Below, one piece after another: positions 31,101 to 40,145 of a DNA stretch of 64,000 bases (position 1 is the stretch's first letter; each line of letters starts with the position of its first letter). The notes below the pieces were generated by a model that was given only the letters and a program-made list of their open reading frames with translations, did not search any database and was not told the DNA's origin. This DNA comes from Mucilaginibacter pineti (lineage in GTDB: Bacteria; Bacteroidota; Bacteroidia; Sphingobacteriales; Sphingobacteriaceae): positions 62,001-126,000 of the forward strand of contig NZ_FNAI01000015.1 of assembly GCF_900101875.1 (NCBI RefSeq). The letters are read 5' to 3'. Both the position numbers and the translations under genes were made by a program.

Positions 31101-33644
31101 CACAAACCGATGATCCTTGCGATGAAGGCCAATGTCAGCCAGATTGCGGATACTTTTCGAAAAGCGTATCCTAAAGCCCGGGTGCTTGCACCCGGCGAAA
31201 ATGACTTTACGCCGGCCAGGCGACAGGTGCTTTCCCATCAGATCAAAAATAATAACTGGGATTGTGTGATCCTGACCCATGACCAGTTTGGCCTGATCCC
31301 GCAGTCGCCGGAAATACAAAAGGAAATATTGCAGATCGAACTGGATAACGTGGATTTGGACCTGCAAACATTGGAAGACATGGGCGGTGAAATTTCCCGT
31401 AAAATGCTCAAGGGGTTGGAAATAAGAAAAAATAACCTGGAGAACCAGTTGAACGCGGTGCTTTACCGGATCGAGAACCGCAAGGATGCCGAGGTCAATT
31501 TCGGACAAATGAACGTCGATCACCTATTTGTGGATGAATCGCATAAGTTCAAAAACCTCACTTTCACCACCCGGCATAGCCGCGTAGCCGGCTTGGGAAA
31601 TGTTGCAGGCAGCCAAAAAGCACTCAATATGTTGTTCGCCGTGAGGACGCTGCAACAAAAATTTGACGCCGACCTGTGCGTGACCTTTCTGTCAGGCACC
31701 CCGATTTCTAACAGCCTGACAGAGATGTACCTGATATTTAAATACCTGCGGCCAAAGGAATTGGAAAGACAGCGCATTGAAAATTTTGATGCCTGGGCTG
31801 CGGTCTATGCGCGGAAAACGGTCGATTTCGAGTTTTCTGTTACCAACGAGATCATCTCTAAGGAACGCTTCCGCCATTTCATCAAAGTCCCGGAGCTTGC
31901 CCTTTTTTATAATGAGATCACGGACTATAAAACAGCCAGGCATATCAGCCTCGACCGGCCCGAAATACAGGAGCACCTGGTCAATATCGCTCCTACGCCG
32001 GACCAACAGGATTTTATTAAGCGCCTGATGGCCTTTGCCAAAAACGGTGATGCCACTTTGCTTGGCAGGGCGCCACTTACGCAAGAAGAAGACAATGCCC
32101 GCATGCTGATCGCGACCAACTACGCTAAAAAAATGGCCGCGGATATGCGGCTCATCGATCCGGGTTACGGCGACCACCCTAACAATAAGGTGAATGTCTG
32201 CGCCAGAAAGGTGGCTGAAATCTACCGGGAAAGCACCCCACAACGGGGAACGCAAGTGATCTTCTCGGACATCGGCACACCAAAGTCCGGCGAGTTCAAT
32301 ATTTACGATGCGTTGAAAGAAAAGCTGGTCCGGGATTTCGGCATACCTGCCCATGAGATTTCCTTCATTCACGACTGGTCAGATAAACAACGACCAGAAA
32401 TGTTCCGCAGGATGAACAACGGGGATATTCGCATCCAGATCGGTAGCACCGAAAAATTGGGAACCGGCACCAATGTGCAGAAGCGCGGCGTAGCGCTCCA
32501 TCATTTTGACATCCCGTGGCGCCCTTCTGACCTCGACCAGCGCGACGGCAGGTATGCTCGTCCGGGTAACTGGCTGGCCAAAAATTTCTACGGCAACCTG
32601 GTGCAGGGCTACATCTACGCGACCGAATTATCGCTTGACAATTACAAATTTAACCTACTAAAAAACAAGCAGACGTTCATCTCCCAAATGAAGAACTGTG
32701 AGCTGAATGTCCGCACACTGGATGAAGGCGCTATCGATGAAAAAAGCGGCATGAACTTCTCAGAATACATTGCCATTCTTTCCGGCGATACCTCTTTACT
32801 GGAAAAAACGAAGATTGAAAAGAAAGTAGCGGTACTGGAAGGCTTCAAATCGGCGCACTATAAGGAAGTAGCACGTAACCGCTACCGGCTTGACGACCTG
32901 GAGAAGGAAAAACTAAAAGTCAGCGCCACCCTTTCAAAGCTAATCGTTGATGAAACTGCCTACAAGGGAAAGTTGCAGCATGATCCCGAAGGTGCCAAAG
33001 TGAACCTGATCCAACTGGATGGTGCCGCATCTGCTGAACCGGAAGCAATCGGCCGGATGATCCTTGACCGCTATCAACACTGGGCGCCGGAAAAGAACCA
33101 ACCGGATGAAAAAAAGATCGGCAGCCTTTATGGCTTTGAGCTTTATGTACGCAGGGAACGGGAGCCTTTTGAACAGGATGGCATGGTACAATACCGATAC
33201 CAGAATAACCTGTTTGCAGAAAGCCCGGAGACCGGCATCAAATACTTGTATAACAACGGACATCCCAATATTGATAATCCAAAGCTGGCGGCAAGGTATT
33301 ACCTCAATGCCATCGACCGTATCGTACCGCTGCGGGAAAAGTATGAAAAGCAATTCATCGAAATTGAAAAGGAACTACCCTTATTGCAGCAGATTACCCA
33401 AAGGGTTTTTGAAAAGGAACCCGAACTGGCCGAACTAAAAAAGGAACTGGCACGGCTGGAAAAAGAAATCAGCGATAAGATCAGGGAAAGCCAGGCACCG
33501 CAAGGCGTACTGATGGAGCCTGAAGAAGGCGAAATAATCGGGGAAGAAAACGCACTGGAAACGGGCACACCGGAAAATGTGATACCGATCAACCAAACGG
33601 CCGGGGCGGAATATCCGCGGAAGGCCCAGGGATTTAACAGATAA
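28095..33644 (+). CDS. Giant DNA methylase-helicase fusion of mobile elements
   Basis: This is a 1849-residue protein. Residues about 90-330 are an N6-adenine methyltransferase fold with motif IV-like SNIPFG (about 199-204), a change from (N/D)PP(Y/F). A long middle part (about 450-940) has no motif I can name. Residues about 955-1520 are an SF2/SNF2-type helicase: Walker A GLGKT near 981, VDESHKFKN near 1145, FLSGTPISNS and GTGTNVQKRGVALHHFDIPW plus an R-rich QRDGRYAR motif VI. A coiled-coil part ends the protein. Such fusions are common in CTn-type elements and are thought to act on the transferred DNA. The altered methylase motif casts doubt on full methylation activity. Confidence 0.8.
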   Translation: MSFNVAQKLDGNIEAIRIALTWDGKRSLTAAELAALKSYAGFGGIKAVLHPIGDREVWIKRKVSDTDIRLYPKIMQLHDLLREHLADADYKEAVDAMKNSVLTAYYTPAMIPAAIYDALSEQKITPHRLYETSAGAGIFITEAAGSLPVLENVNAVEKDLLTGKVLSALSASLPFPVSVQIKGLEETPASEKGQADLVASNIPFGNFSVFDPAYQGSPVTAKIHNYFFAKGLDKLANGGLLAFLTTDAFLNSPSNETARKHLFTSADFISLSILPDNLMKDSANVEAPSHLLIVQKNDQKETFTEAEQQLLETTELENEAGKFHQNTYVVRHQELILADEVGPGTNQYGQPSQMIWHNGEMEDLRNPLQEQIAEGLDANFNLTRWNAIKTQWEKQATSQQTPETVAERGAKQFTFLPVPENKAAKMTVQLGLFDQAPAENNNRAQAYLSDLDAATIETATARLISTIRTTARPDHESLIMLTAKAKPSGRYLYKLYSNVAEIKFSNKWLNGNSLSFELKALAAKLKYYGHDYRYEGDKSLEAAFGLGPDRPNPFRDVKPFYIKDTLVIHEGKTGLIDTPDNGKADFKAFEEQQNKEFFRLYITLRDHYLELSEVESATLQAQPSLRSELNRAYDLLVDGYGELNKTVNRSRLLDDAAFGFLILSSLERRENDTWIKADIFSGPVFPQQEDLQTNDPAEALARCLNDRGYVDLAYISKVTALSESEIIRQLERQIILNPASKTWETTDAYLSGNVVAKLAEAVPASQAEPDDLQLARSLAAIRRVQPDKIPFELLDFNLGERWIPVDYYRRFTQSLFELEARVEYFTSQDTFKVSYKKGNAVTDGQFTISPKSGNKMNAHTLMEHALENTSPTFSYKVKRNGEIVRVPDNDAIQLAHQKIEIIRERFVEWLKELPDVEKMQLEQLYNETYNCYVLREYDGSHLTFPGLDRKAVLGDDELRPSQKDATWRIIQNRGALIDHEVGLGKTLIMVLAAMEMKRLGIVHKPMILAMKANVSQIADTFRKAYPKARVLAPGENDFTPARRQVLSHQIKNNNWDCVILTHDQFGLIPQSPEIQKEILQIELDNVDLDLQTLEDMGGEISRKMLKGLEIRKNNLENQLNAVLYRIENRKDAEVNFGQMNVDHLFVDESHKFKNLTFTTRHSRVAGLGNVAGSQKALNMLFAVRTLQQKFDADLCVTFLSGTPISNSLTEMYLIFKYLRPKELERQRIENFDAWAAVYARKTVDFEFSVTNEIISKERFRHFIKVPELALFYNEITDYKTARHISLDRPEIQEHLVNIAPTPDQQDFIKRLMAFAKNGDATLLGRAPLTQEEDNARMLIATNYAKKMAADMRLIDPGYGDHPNNKVNVCARKVAEIYRESTPQRGTQVIFSDIGTPKSGEFNIYDALKEKLVRDFGIPAHEISFIHDWSDKQRPEMFRRMNNGDIRIQIGSTEKLGTGTNVQKRGVALHHFDIPWRPSDLDQRDGRYARPGNWLAKNFYGNLVQGYIYATELSLDNYKFNLLKNKQTFISQMKNCELNVRTLDEGAIDEKSGMNFSEYIAILSGDTSLLEKTKIEKKVAVLEGFKSAHYKEVARNRYRLDDLEKEKLKVSATLSKLIVDETAYKGKLQHDPEGAKVNLIQLDGAASAEPEAIGRMILDRYQHWAPEKNQPDEKKIGSLYGFELYVRREREPFEQDGMVQYRYQNNLFAESPETGIKYLYNNGHPNIDNPKLAARYYLNAIDRIVPLREKYEKQFIEIEKELPLLQQITQRVFEKEPELAELKKELARLEKEISDKIRESQAPQGVLMEPEEGEIIGEENALETGTPENVIPINQTAGAEYPRKAQGFNR

Positions 33645-33655
33645 AATTAGCAATC

Positions 33656-34321
33656 ATGAAAACTTTAACGGATTACACAGGACCTTTTCCGGTCATCACC
33701 CTTGTGGGTACGGATTTTTTGGTGAACGCATGTACCATGCAACTGATTGAAGCCGCCGACCCCTCAAATAAAATAGATTATTTTGATATGATCGACCTGC
33801 AGGACCACCTCGAACTGGTATACGATACATCTACTAAAAGTATTTACCAGGGCCGGTGGGACCAATACCATGAGAAGGACAACACCCAATTATTTTGGCT
33901 GCGTCCTTTCGGTGCAATGGATCCGGCAGGAATGAATGAGCTAATGGACCATGTTAAACCGGGCTGGCGCAGCACCTATAGCAACGACTGGCCGGTGGTT
34001 AGCCTGGCCGGAACCGATTTTTACGCAGATGACCAACTCAGTTCCTTCCGGCAAAAGGACAACCCCTGGAACCAGATCCATTTTCATGAGGTCATGCAGG
34101 TAAATGGCCAGAGTGTCGTTTACCTGGACACACGCGTGCTCAATGTTCCTTTTCCGCATGAGTTGGATATTTATGCGCCTCCCGAGCAGTTGCCGGAACA
34201 CACAGTCTTTGCCGTCGTACCGTCCGGACCGGAGCTGGCCGTGATGCTGAATGAAGCCAGGGCCACCCAAATTCCCGAGCCAGACCTCTATTCACTTTCG
34301 CCGCAACGCAAGGGCCGTTAG
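33656..34321 (+). CDS. Hypothetical protein with an internally duplicated domain
   Basis: This is a 221-residue protein. Two copies of one motif are seen: FPVITLVGTDFLVNACTMQL (about 11-30) with DPSNKIDYFDMIDL after it, and WPVVSLAGTDFYADDQLSSF (near 110-129) with NPWNQIHFHEVMQV after it. The same motif is found once in the gene at 41304-42563 (HIDLNGTDFTIDWRLRELRE, then SPWNKLDFNTMDM). No signal peptide, membrane segment or catalytic motif is seen. It lies between the methylase-helicase and the coupling protein; the function is unknown. Confidence 0.6.
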   Translation: MKTLTDYTGPFPVITLVGTDFLVNACTMQLIEAADPSNKIDYFDMIDLQDHLELVYDTSTKSIYQGRWDQYHEKDNTQLFWLRPFGAMDPAGMNELMDHVKPGWRSTYSNDWPVVSLAGTDFYADDQLSSFRQKDNPWNQIHFHEVMQVNGQSVVYLDTRVLNVPFPHELDIYAPPEQLPEHTVFAVVPSGPELAVMLNEARATQIPEPDLYSLSPQRKGR

Positions 34322-34393
34322 GGGCCTCATTGATTCATTTATCCTCTGCCGTGCAGCCTGTACGGCTTGTCCAGCCTTAAAATCAGATTACTT

Positions 34394-36421
34394 ATGGAAG
34401 AAACGCGCGAGCAACAAAAGTTGCACGGGTTCCTGCAATGTGCCATTTACTTTTCACTGGTACTGGAAGCCGCATTGTTTATTTACCGGGATGCCCCTTT
34501 TTGGGGCGTATTTGGACGGGTTTTGGATAAGTTGCAGCACCTGGAAATTTACCAGCAGCTCATTTACAGCAAGCTGGCCACCTTCTTACTCATCTGCCTG
34601 GTCAGCATCGGTACACTCGCAAAAAAGAAGATAGACCTTGATCCTAAAAACCATATCGTTTACCCGCTAATCTTTGGCCTGTTACTTTTTTTTGGCAGCC
34701 TGTGCCTCTATAACCGTCCTTCAGAAATCATATTGCCTTATACGACATCCTTCAATTTAGCCTACATGGTCTGTTCGTTGCTGGGTGCCCTGCTGACGAC
34801 GGTCGCGATGGATAACATTTCTAAAATTATCCGGTCGGGACTTGGCAAGGATAAGTGGAATGTCGAAGGCGAAAGCTTTATGCAGCCTTTGAAACGGATC
34901 GATACGCCATATTCGGTCAATATTCCTATGCAGTTTTATTACCAGAATAAGGTCCGGGACGGCTGGATAAACGTCGTGAACCCATTCAGGGGCACGCTGC
35001 TGATTGGGACGCCTGGCTCCGGTAAATCGTTCGGGATCATCAACCCCTTTATCCGGCAGATGATCGCCAAAGAATTTTGTGCCTGTATTTATGATTACAA
35101 ATTCCCTGATCTGGGAAAGATAGCCTACTATCATTTTTTGCTGGCTAAACAGCATGGCAAATGTAAAACGCACCGCTTTCACGTCATTAATTTAAGCGAT
35201 GTAGAGCTGAGCAGGCGTATCAACCCCTGGCGCAGCGATTACCTTCGTACGCTGGCGGATGCCTCGGAAAGTGCCGAAGGTTTGGTAGAAGCTATGAAAA
35301 AAGGCGACAAGTCAGGCGGCAGCGACCAGTTCTTCACCCAATCAGCGATCAATTTCCTGGCCTGCTGTATCTATTTTTTTAGCAAGTATGATGGCGGCAA
35401 GCTTTCCAGTTTCCCACATGTGCTGGCCTTTCTGAACCATTCTTACGAAGATATCTTTAATACCCTGTTCACCGAACCGGAGCTGGTTTCCTTGCTGTCA
35501 CCGTTTAAAAGTGCCTTCGCAGCCAAAGCGTTTGACCAGCTGGAGGGACAGGTAGGAACACTGAAGATATTTATCAGCAGGCTCGCCACGAAAGAGACTT
35601 TCTGGGTCTTTTCAGGAGACGACTTTAATCTAAAGATATCTGATAAGAACGACCCGGGCGTACTGGTACTGGCCAATGATCCGAATACACAGAATATCAA
35701 CTCCGCCTGTTACTCGGTCATCCTTAACCGCCTGACCAAGCTGATCAACAACAGGGGCAATTTGCCCTCCGCTCTGATCATTGATGAGGTGCCAACTTTA
35801 TACGTTCACCGTGTGGACAATATTTTAGGAGTTGCCCGCGGGCATAAGGTAGCGGTGCTTTTGGGCCTCCAGGAATTGCCACAGTTTCAACAACAATATG
35901 GCAAAGATACGGCAGGAACTATCACTTCGATCACCGGAAACGTACTGGCAGGATCGGTCAGGAACAAGGAGACGCTGGACTGGCTGGAGCGGTTGTTCGG
36001 CAAATCCAAGCAGATCGGCGAGAGTCTTTCCATTGACCGCAATAAAACATCTTCTTCGCTGAACGAAAAATTAGAGGCGCTCATACCGGCAGGTAAAATG
36101 GCATCGCTTAATACGGGAGAAATGGTCGGGCTTATCGCGGCAGACGCGCAGGACAATTATACCGGCAAATTTGAAACTTCCGCCGTTAACTGCAAGGTCA
36201 ATCTGGACAATAAGGCGATTCAGACCGAAGAAGCTGGATACCGTGATCTTCCCGTTTATTATGACTTTAAGGGTAAGCGGGAGGACATCCTTTTACAAAA
36301 CTTCTATCGCATTAACAAAGAAATAGAAGCGGTCATCAAAAAATTCAAACCGGCGCCCGCGGCTGCGGTCATTCCTAAAGGTTCCATGAAAGCCACCCTG
36401 AAAGCCGGCAAACCCAAATAA
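34394..36421 (+). CDS. Type IV coupling protein (VirD4/TraG-C, MobC of CTn nomenclature)
   Basis: The ATG at 34394 (MEETREQQKLHGF) is preferred to 34367 and gives 675 residues. Several membrane segments occupy the first 150 residues (for example FSLVLEAALFIY, ATFLLICLVSIGT, IVYPLIFGLLLFFG). Walker A LLIGTPGSGKSFGI is near residue 205, followed by Walker B-like ALIIDEVPTLYV and the GLQELPQFQQQYG region of VirD4-type motors. It hands the relaxase-DNA complex to the secretion channel. It is well separated from the relaxase gene, as in CTnDOT-like elements. Confidence 0.85.
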   Translation: MEETREQQKLHGFLQCAIYFSLVLEAALFIYRDAPFWGVFGRVLDKLQHLEIYQQLIYSKLATFLLICLVSIGTLAKKKIDLDPKNHIVYPLIFGLLLFFGSLCLYNRPSEIILPYTTSFNLAYMVCSLLGALLTTVAMDNISKIIRSGLGKDKWNVEGESFMQPLKRIDTPYSVNIPMQFYYQNKVRDGWINVVNPFRGTLLIGTPGSGKSFGIINPFIRQMIAKEFCACIYDYKFPDLGKIAYYHFLLAKQHGKCKTHRFHVINLSDVELSRRINPWRSDYLRTLADASESAEGLVEAMKKGDKSGGSDQFFTQSAINFLACCIYFFSKYDGGKLSSFPHVLAFLNHSYEDIFNTLFTEPELVSLLSPFKSAFAAKAFDQLEGQVGTLKIFISRLATKETFWVFSGDDFNLKISDKNDPGVLVLANDPNTQNINSACYSVILNRLTKLINNRGNLPSALIIDEVPTLYVHRVDNILGVARGHKVAVLLGLQELPQFQQQYGKDTAGTITSITGNVLAGSVRNKETLDWLERLFGKSKQIGESLSIDRNKTSSSLNEKLEALIPAGKMASLNTGEMVGLIAADAQDNYTGKFETSAVNCKVNLDNKAIQTEEAGYRDLPVYYDFKGKREDILLQNFYRINKEIEAVIKKFKPAPAAAVIPKGSMKATLKAGKPK

Positions 36422-36441
36422 TCCATTAAACACTGAAGAAA

Positions 36442-36879
36442 ATGAACCCATCAGAAGAATTGAGGGGCACCCTCGCGTTGGTGCACCATGAACTGACCGA
36501 TGACCCTGCCAAGCGGCAGGGTCAGATCGGCATGATAACCGACATTGACCTGGATCAGGATGATGTTTTTGTAAGCTTTGAAAAAGGGCACCAGGCGAAA
36601 TACAGCACGGATGCCTTGCTGGTACTCCGCAATCATAAGGATGTCTACCGGGATCTGATGTCCAACGCAACGAAAATGGACAGCCCGGATTTCAAGGCGC
36701 TCTTTCAACTCAACCTGCTGCAGCAGTCAGGTTCCGCAAAAGACCTGCGATCCGCCATGGAAATTGCGCAAAGCAATGAAAAAATCCGGGCTTACAGCAT
36801 GAGCTCGCTGGAAGATAAGCTGGGCGTGGTCAGGGATTTTGCCGAATACCAGGAACAGGCCGTAACCAGGGGACGTTAA
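36442..36879 (+). CDS. Hypothetical protein, 145 residues
   Basis: The family was not recognised. The first 60 residues contain QGQIGMITDIDLDQDDVFVSFEKGHQAKY, which looks like a small SH3-like beta barrel. The remainder is helical (LLQQSGSAKDLRSAMEIAQSNEKIRAYSMSSL). It lacks a signal peptide. It lies 20 bases after the coupling protein gene and 1 base before the M23 peptidase, so it is co-transcribed with them. Confidence 0.5.
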   Translation: MNPSEELRGTLALVHHELTDDPAKRQGQIGMITDIDLDQDDVFVSFEKGHQAKYSTDALLVLRNHKDVYRDLMSNATKMDSPDFKALFQLNLLQQSGSAKDLRSAMEIAQSNEKIRAYSMSSLEDKLGVVRDFAEYQEQAVTRGR

Positions 36880-36880
36880 A

Positions 36881-37357
36881 ATGAAAGCCGCGCTGGCCTT
36901 TGTTTTTTGCTGTTTCCTGCACGCGGCCATCCGGGCGCAGGACACCATCCCTGCACAGGTATGCCTGCCGCTTCATCAGCTTTCGCTTACCTCAGCTTTC
37001 GGTTTCCGGATTCACCCGCTTACCGGAAAATACGCTTTTCATGCTGGCGTTGATCTGCGGGCACATCACGACACAGTGTTTTCGGTTCTACCCGGCACTC
37101 TAATAGTGGGATACAATGCTTTCTTAGGCATCTATGTTAAAATTACCAGCAGCAACCTGGAAGTCATTTACGGACACCTTTCGCAACTATTAGTGCCGCC
37201 GGATCAAAAGGTCTTTCCGGGAACGGCGGTAGCCATTACCGGGGCCACAGGAAGAGTGACGGGCGAACACCTTCATTTTTCAGTACGGTTTGGCCGCAAT
37301 TATATAGACCCGCTGCTATTCCTGGCGACTATGCTACAGCAATCCCGCAGCCCCTGA
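36881..37357 (+). CDS. M23-family peptidoglycan metallopeptidase, exported
   Basis: This is a 158-residue protein with a signal peptide (to IRAQD, about residue 20). The M23 fold includes SAFGFRIHPLTGKYAFHAGVD, with the first zinc ligands H53 and D57, and EHLHFSV with the final HxH near 129-131. Its size is that of a bare catalytic domain. M23 enzymes cut cross-links in peptidoglycan. In a transfer gene cluster it most likely opens the wall for the secretion channel, the work that VirB1 does elsewhere. All zinc ligands are present, so activity is expected. Confidence 0.85.
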   Translation: MKAALAFVFCCFLHAAIRAQDTIPAQVCLPLHQLSLTSAFGFRIHPLTGKYAFHAGVDLRAHHDTVFSVLPGTLIVGYNAFLGIYVKITSSNLEVIYGHLSQLLVPPDQKVFPGTAVAITGATGRVTGEHLHFSVRFGRNYIDPLLFLATMLQQSRSP

Positions 37358-37411
37358 CGCCAGGCTCAACAAACTAACGTATCATTCAAATAATAACAAA
37401 TCATTAAAATT

Positions 37412-38695
37412 ATGAGCAAACAATTCAAACCCGTACACGAACAGTTCGCAGAGAAACTGATCGCAGAACTGAAAGCCGGCACCTCGCCGCTTCAAAAGCC
37501 CGTTAAAGATAACGGCCAGCCCGCATTTGTGTTACCCCTTAATCCGACGACCGGTAAAAATTACCGCGGCATGAACGCATTGATCCTCGGCACCAAGGGC
37601 TTCGATGATCCCCGCTGGATGACCGCCAACCATGCGCGCTTTGCCGGTTACCTGGTAAAGGAAGGCTCCAAGGGAACCCTGATCGATTTCTCCAAAAAGA
37701 CCGACATTCAGGCCATCAGGACGGTTGACGGTCAAAAGATAAAAGATGACGAAGGTAAAACCCAGACCAAAACCGTCGAGTTTGACAAGGCGGTCAAGGC
37801 CAAAGCCTTCCTGTTTAACGGAGAACAGATCAATGATATCCCGCCCTTAGCCGAATTCGTCAAGGAAAAAGAAGCTGGTCAAACGCTGACACCGAACGAA
37901 CAGGCCGAAAAGCTACTAGCCGACAGCAAAGCAGTGATCGTCCATGGCGGAAACGAAGCCTTTTATGACCGGGCGAAAGACGAGATACACCTGCCGGAAA
38001 AAGATCAGTTTGAAAATGAGACGAAATACTATACCGCGGCGTTGCATCAGTTGGCACACTGGACAGGCCATGAAAGCAGGCTAAACCGCCCGATGGAGGG
38101 CAAATTCGGCTCCATCGAATATGCCCGTGAAGAATTGCGTGCAAGCATCGCCGCGATGATGGTGGGTGCCGAATTAAAGACCGGTCACAATTTTGGCCAG
38201 CACACCGCTTACGCCAATAACTGGGTCAAGATTTTGAAAGATGAACCTTATGAAATATTCAGAGCTTCCCGTGATGCCCAGAAAATCGCTGACCTCATGA
38301 TCAATACGGAGCAAAAAAGGGAAATTAAGGAAACGGCTTCAGAAAAGGCTAACCTGACTACCTTGAATAAAGGGGATATTATTCCCTATAAAAATGCAAA
38401 GTATGAGGTGTTGGCTGTCCTGAAAGGAAAAACTGCCCAGATGCTCGAACAAAATTCAGGCAACAAGTTTAAGGTTGGGCCGAAAGACAAGTTGTACGCT
38501 AGCCTGGTGGAGGCGCGCAATAACCCGGGCAAGGAAATCGCCAAAGAACTTGCAGAAGAACAGGGTATCGAAAACAAGCAGGAGAAAGCGGTTGATAGAA
38601 GCAATAGCACACAAAAAGGTTTTAACGTGGAAATGGAAGTGCCCGAAGAAGCTCTCGCAGAAGAAAACACTACTTCCTATAAAATGAAAAGATAA
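37412..38695 (+). CDS. ArdC-type antirestriction protein
   Basis: This is a 427-residue protein. The N-terminal ArdC domain (residues about 8-140, with NPTTGKNYRGMNAL) is a ssDNA-binding fold. A zincin domain with LHQLAHWTGHESRLNR, whose HxxxH zinc ligands are near 211 and 215, follows, and then YAREELRASIAAMMVG. The C-terminal 120 residues are low-complexity and charged. ArdC proteins protect incoming single-stranded DNA from restriction. The gene lies 54 bases after the M23 gene and is followed by a DUF4099 protein. Confidence 0.8.
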   Translation: MSKQFKPVHEQFAEKLIAELKAGTSPLQKPVKDNGQPAFVLPLNPTTGKNYRGMNALILGTKGFDDPRWMTANHARFAGYLVKEGSKGTLIDFSKKTDIQAIRTVDGQKIKDDEGKTQTKTVEFDKAVKAKAFLFNGEQINDIPPLAEFVKEKEAGQTLTPNEQAEKLLADSKAVIVHGGNEAFYDRAKDEIHLPEKDQFENETKYYTAALHQLAHWTGHESRLNRPMEGKFGSIEYAREELRASIAAMMVGAELKTGHNFGQHTAYANNWVKILKDEPYEIFRASRDAQKIADLMINTEQKREIKETASEKANLTTLNKGDIIPYKNAKYEVLAVLKGKTAQMLEQNSGNKFKVGPKDKLYASLVEARNNPGKEIAKELAEEQGIENKQEKAVDRSNSTQKGFNVEMEVPEEALAEENTTSYKMKR

Positions 38696-38704
38696 CATAA
38701 TCCA

Positions 38705-39505
38705 ATGACTGATCAATTATTTGACGAACAGGTCCTCCCCATGGAGGACCTGGAAAAGATCGGGCTCGCCAAAAATGGCCGGCTCATATTAAGCGAAGAA
38801 GACCTTAAAGCGCTGTTGTCCGGCAGGCGTACCGATATGCTCCGCCTGGAAAATCTGATCTCTGAGGGTATTCATATCCTGGCGATGGACGCCAAGCTAT
38901 CGTTGAAACAAAATGAAGCCGGACACCTTGACCTCTTGATCCACCCGATCTACCGTGAGGCGGAATACCCCAAATACCTGACTGATTCGGAAGCGGAGGC
39001 TTTGGAAAAAGGTGAACTTGTTAATATCAAAAAAGTACTGTCAGACACTGATGGCAAGGAAACGGATATCCTGATCGAATTTGATAAGGACACTAATGAA
39101 TTTATCATTACCGACACCGAAAAAATTCTGGTCCCGGATTTCGTGAATAACGAGAAGCTGACGCTGGAACAAAAGGAAAGTTACCGTAAAGGCAAGGAAG
39201 TAGAACTCAAAGACGGTACCAAATTCCAGTATTCCGGAACCAACCGGCAGGGAATCAGCGCCAATAAACTGGCGCTCGTCGCTTCCATCCTGATTGATGG
39301 TGGCGTTTCTTATCTGCTGTTTAAAGGATTAAATGCTTTGTACGGTGAGAAAAAGGAAGATGAGAACCGAAAGCATTATGGCAAAGGCTACCACCAGGCC
39401 TTGAAGGATATGCAGGCCGAAGGAAAAGAGAAAGGTCAGAAGATGGAGTTTCAACAGAAGAACGAATATAGCCGGGGTTATTCACGTTCCGGCATGAAAC
39501 GGTAA
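38705..39505 (+). CDS. DUF4099/DUF3945 protein of mobile elements
   Basis: This is a 266-residue protein. The N-terminal 90 residues (EQVLPMEDLEKIGLAKNGRLILSEEDLKALLSGRRTDM) match the DUF4099 pattern, and the part from KLTLEQKESYRKGKEVELKDGTKFQYSGT matches DUF3945. Both are found in Bacteroidota elements next to ArdC or topoisomerase genes. The C-terminus is basic and polar. A hydrophobic stretch VASILIDGGVSYLLFKGL could be a membrane contact. Role unknown. Confidence 0.65.
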   Translation: MTDQLFDEQVLPMEDLEKIGLAKNGRLILSEEDLKALLSGRRTDMLRLENLISEGIHILAMDAKLSLKQNEAGHLDLLIHPIYREAEYPKYLTDSEAEALEKGELVNIKKVLSDTDGKETDILIEFDKDTNEFIITDTEKILVPDFVNNEKLTLEQKESYRKGKEVELKDGTKFQYSGTNRQGISANKLALVASILIDGGVSYLLFKGLNALYGEKKEDENRKHYGKGYHQALKDMQAEGKEKGQKMEFQQKNEYSRGYSRSGMKR

Positions 39506-40134
39506 TGCACGCCTTTTTAACCCGCCTGGGTATCTGTCCCAAAGTGCAGGATTTTTTTGCACCACATTACCTTAGCGATGCCTGCGGCAATTTGATCTTT
39601 CCCTACGGGAACGATACGGAGCATTTTGGCTTTGCCTTTCATCGGGTGCCCGACACAGAAATGCTTTGGCTAGCGGGTAACCCCAATAGCAACATGATCC
39701 GGCGTGTATTTATTTGCGCATCGGCCATGGAAGCTATTGCTTACCTGTCGGTCAAATACACAGCCATTAATGACTTAGAAGGGTTGCTTTTTGCTTCGGT
39801 TGGCGCTAAACCATCCATAGAGCAGATCAATTGGCTAAACAGGAACTTCACCGGCAGGCAGTTCGCGCTCGTTTTCGGCAAGGATATTCTGGGACGGGTG
39901 TGTGAATTGAAAGTGGCCGCAGGTTTATCAAATATTCCTGTGGCCATATTTCTCGAAGGTGATTTTATCATCGTTAACTACCGGTCTGCCAATTATATTT
40001 TTCCTGCGCAAGCTTTCAGCCTGAATGCTTTCGAGAAAAAAACCGGATGCCGGTTTCGTATCGCGACTCAAAAACCACCTGGCTTTGACTCTTATTTTCA
40101 GCAGTTAAAGGCAGGTAAACTTCCCAATAATTAA
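39505..40134 (+). CDS. Hypothetical protein with a Toprim-like fold
   Basis: This is a 209-residue protein. RRVFICASAMEAIAYLSVKYT (near 66-87) has the shape of Toprim strand 1 plus helix, with Glu in place; FALVFGKDILGRV near 120 could be the second strand with Asp. Both are weaker than in DnaG. The start overlaps the DUF4099 stop by one base (TAATG). The PH-domain gene follows. It may help DNA processing during transfer; this is inference. Confidence 0.4.
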   Translation: MHAFLTRLGICPKVQDFFAPHYLSDACGNLIFPYGNDTEHFGFAFHRVPDTEMLWLAGNPNSNMIRRVFICASAMEAIAYLSVKYTAINDLEGLLFASVGAKPSIEQINWLNRNFTGRQFALVFGKDILGRVCELKVAAGLSNIPVAIFLEGDFIIVNYRSANYIFPAQAFSLNAFEKKTGCRFRIATQKPPGFDSYFQQLKAGKLPNN

Positions 40135-40145
40135 CAATTAAATTT

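Noticed and set aside
31692..32372. Minus-strand open frame opposite the helicase domain (226 codons)
   Set aside because: Shadow; the plus-strand frame carries helicase motifs here.
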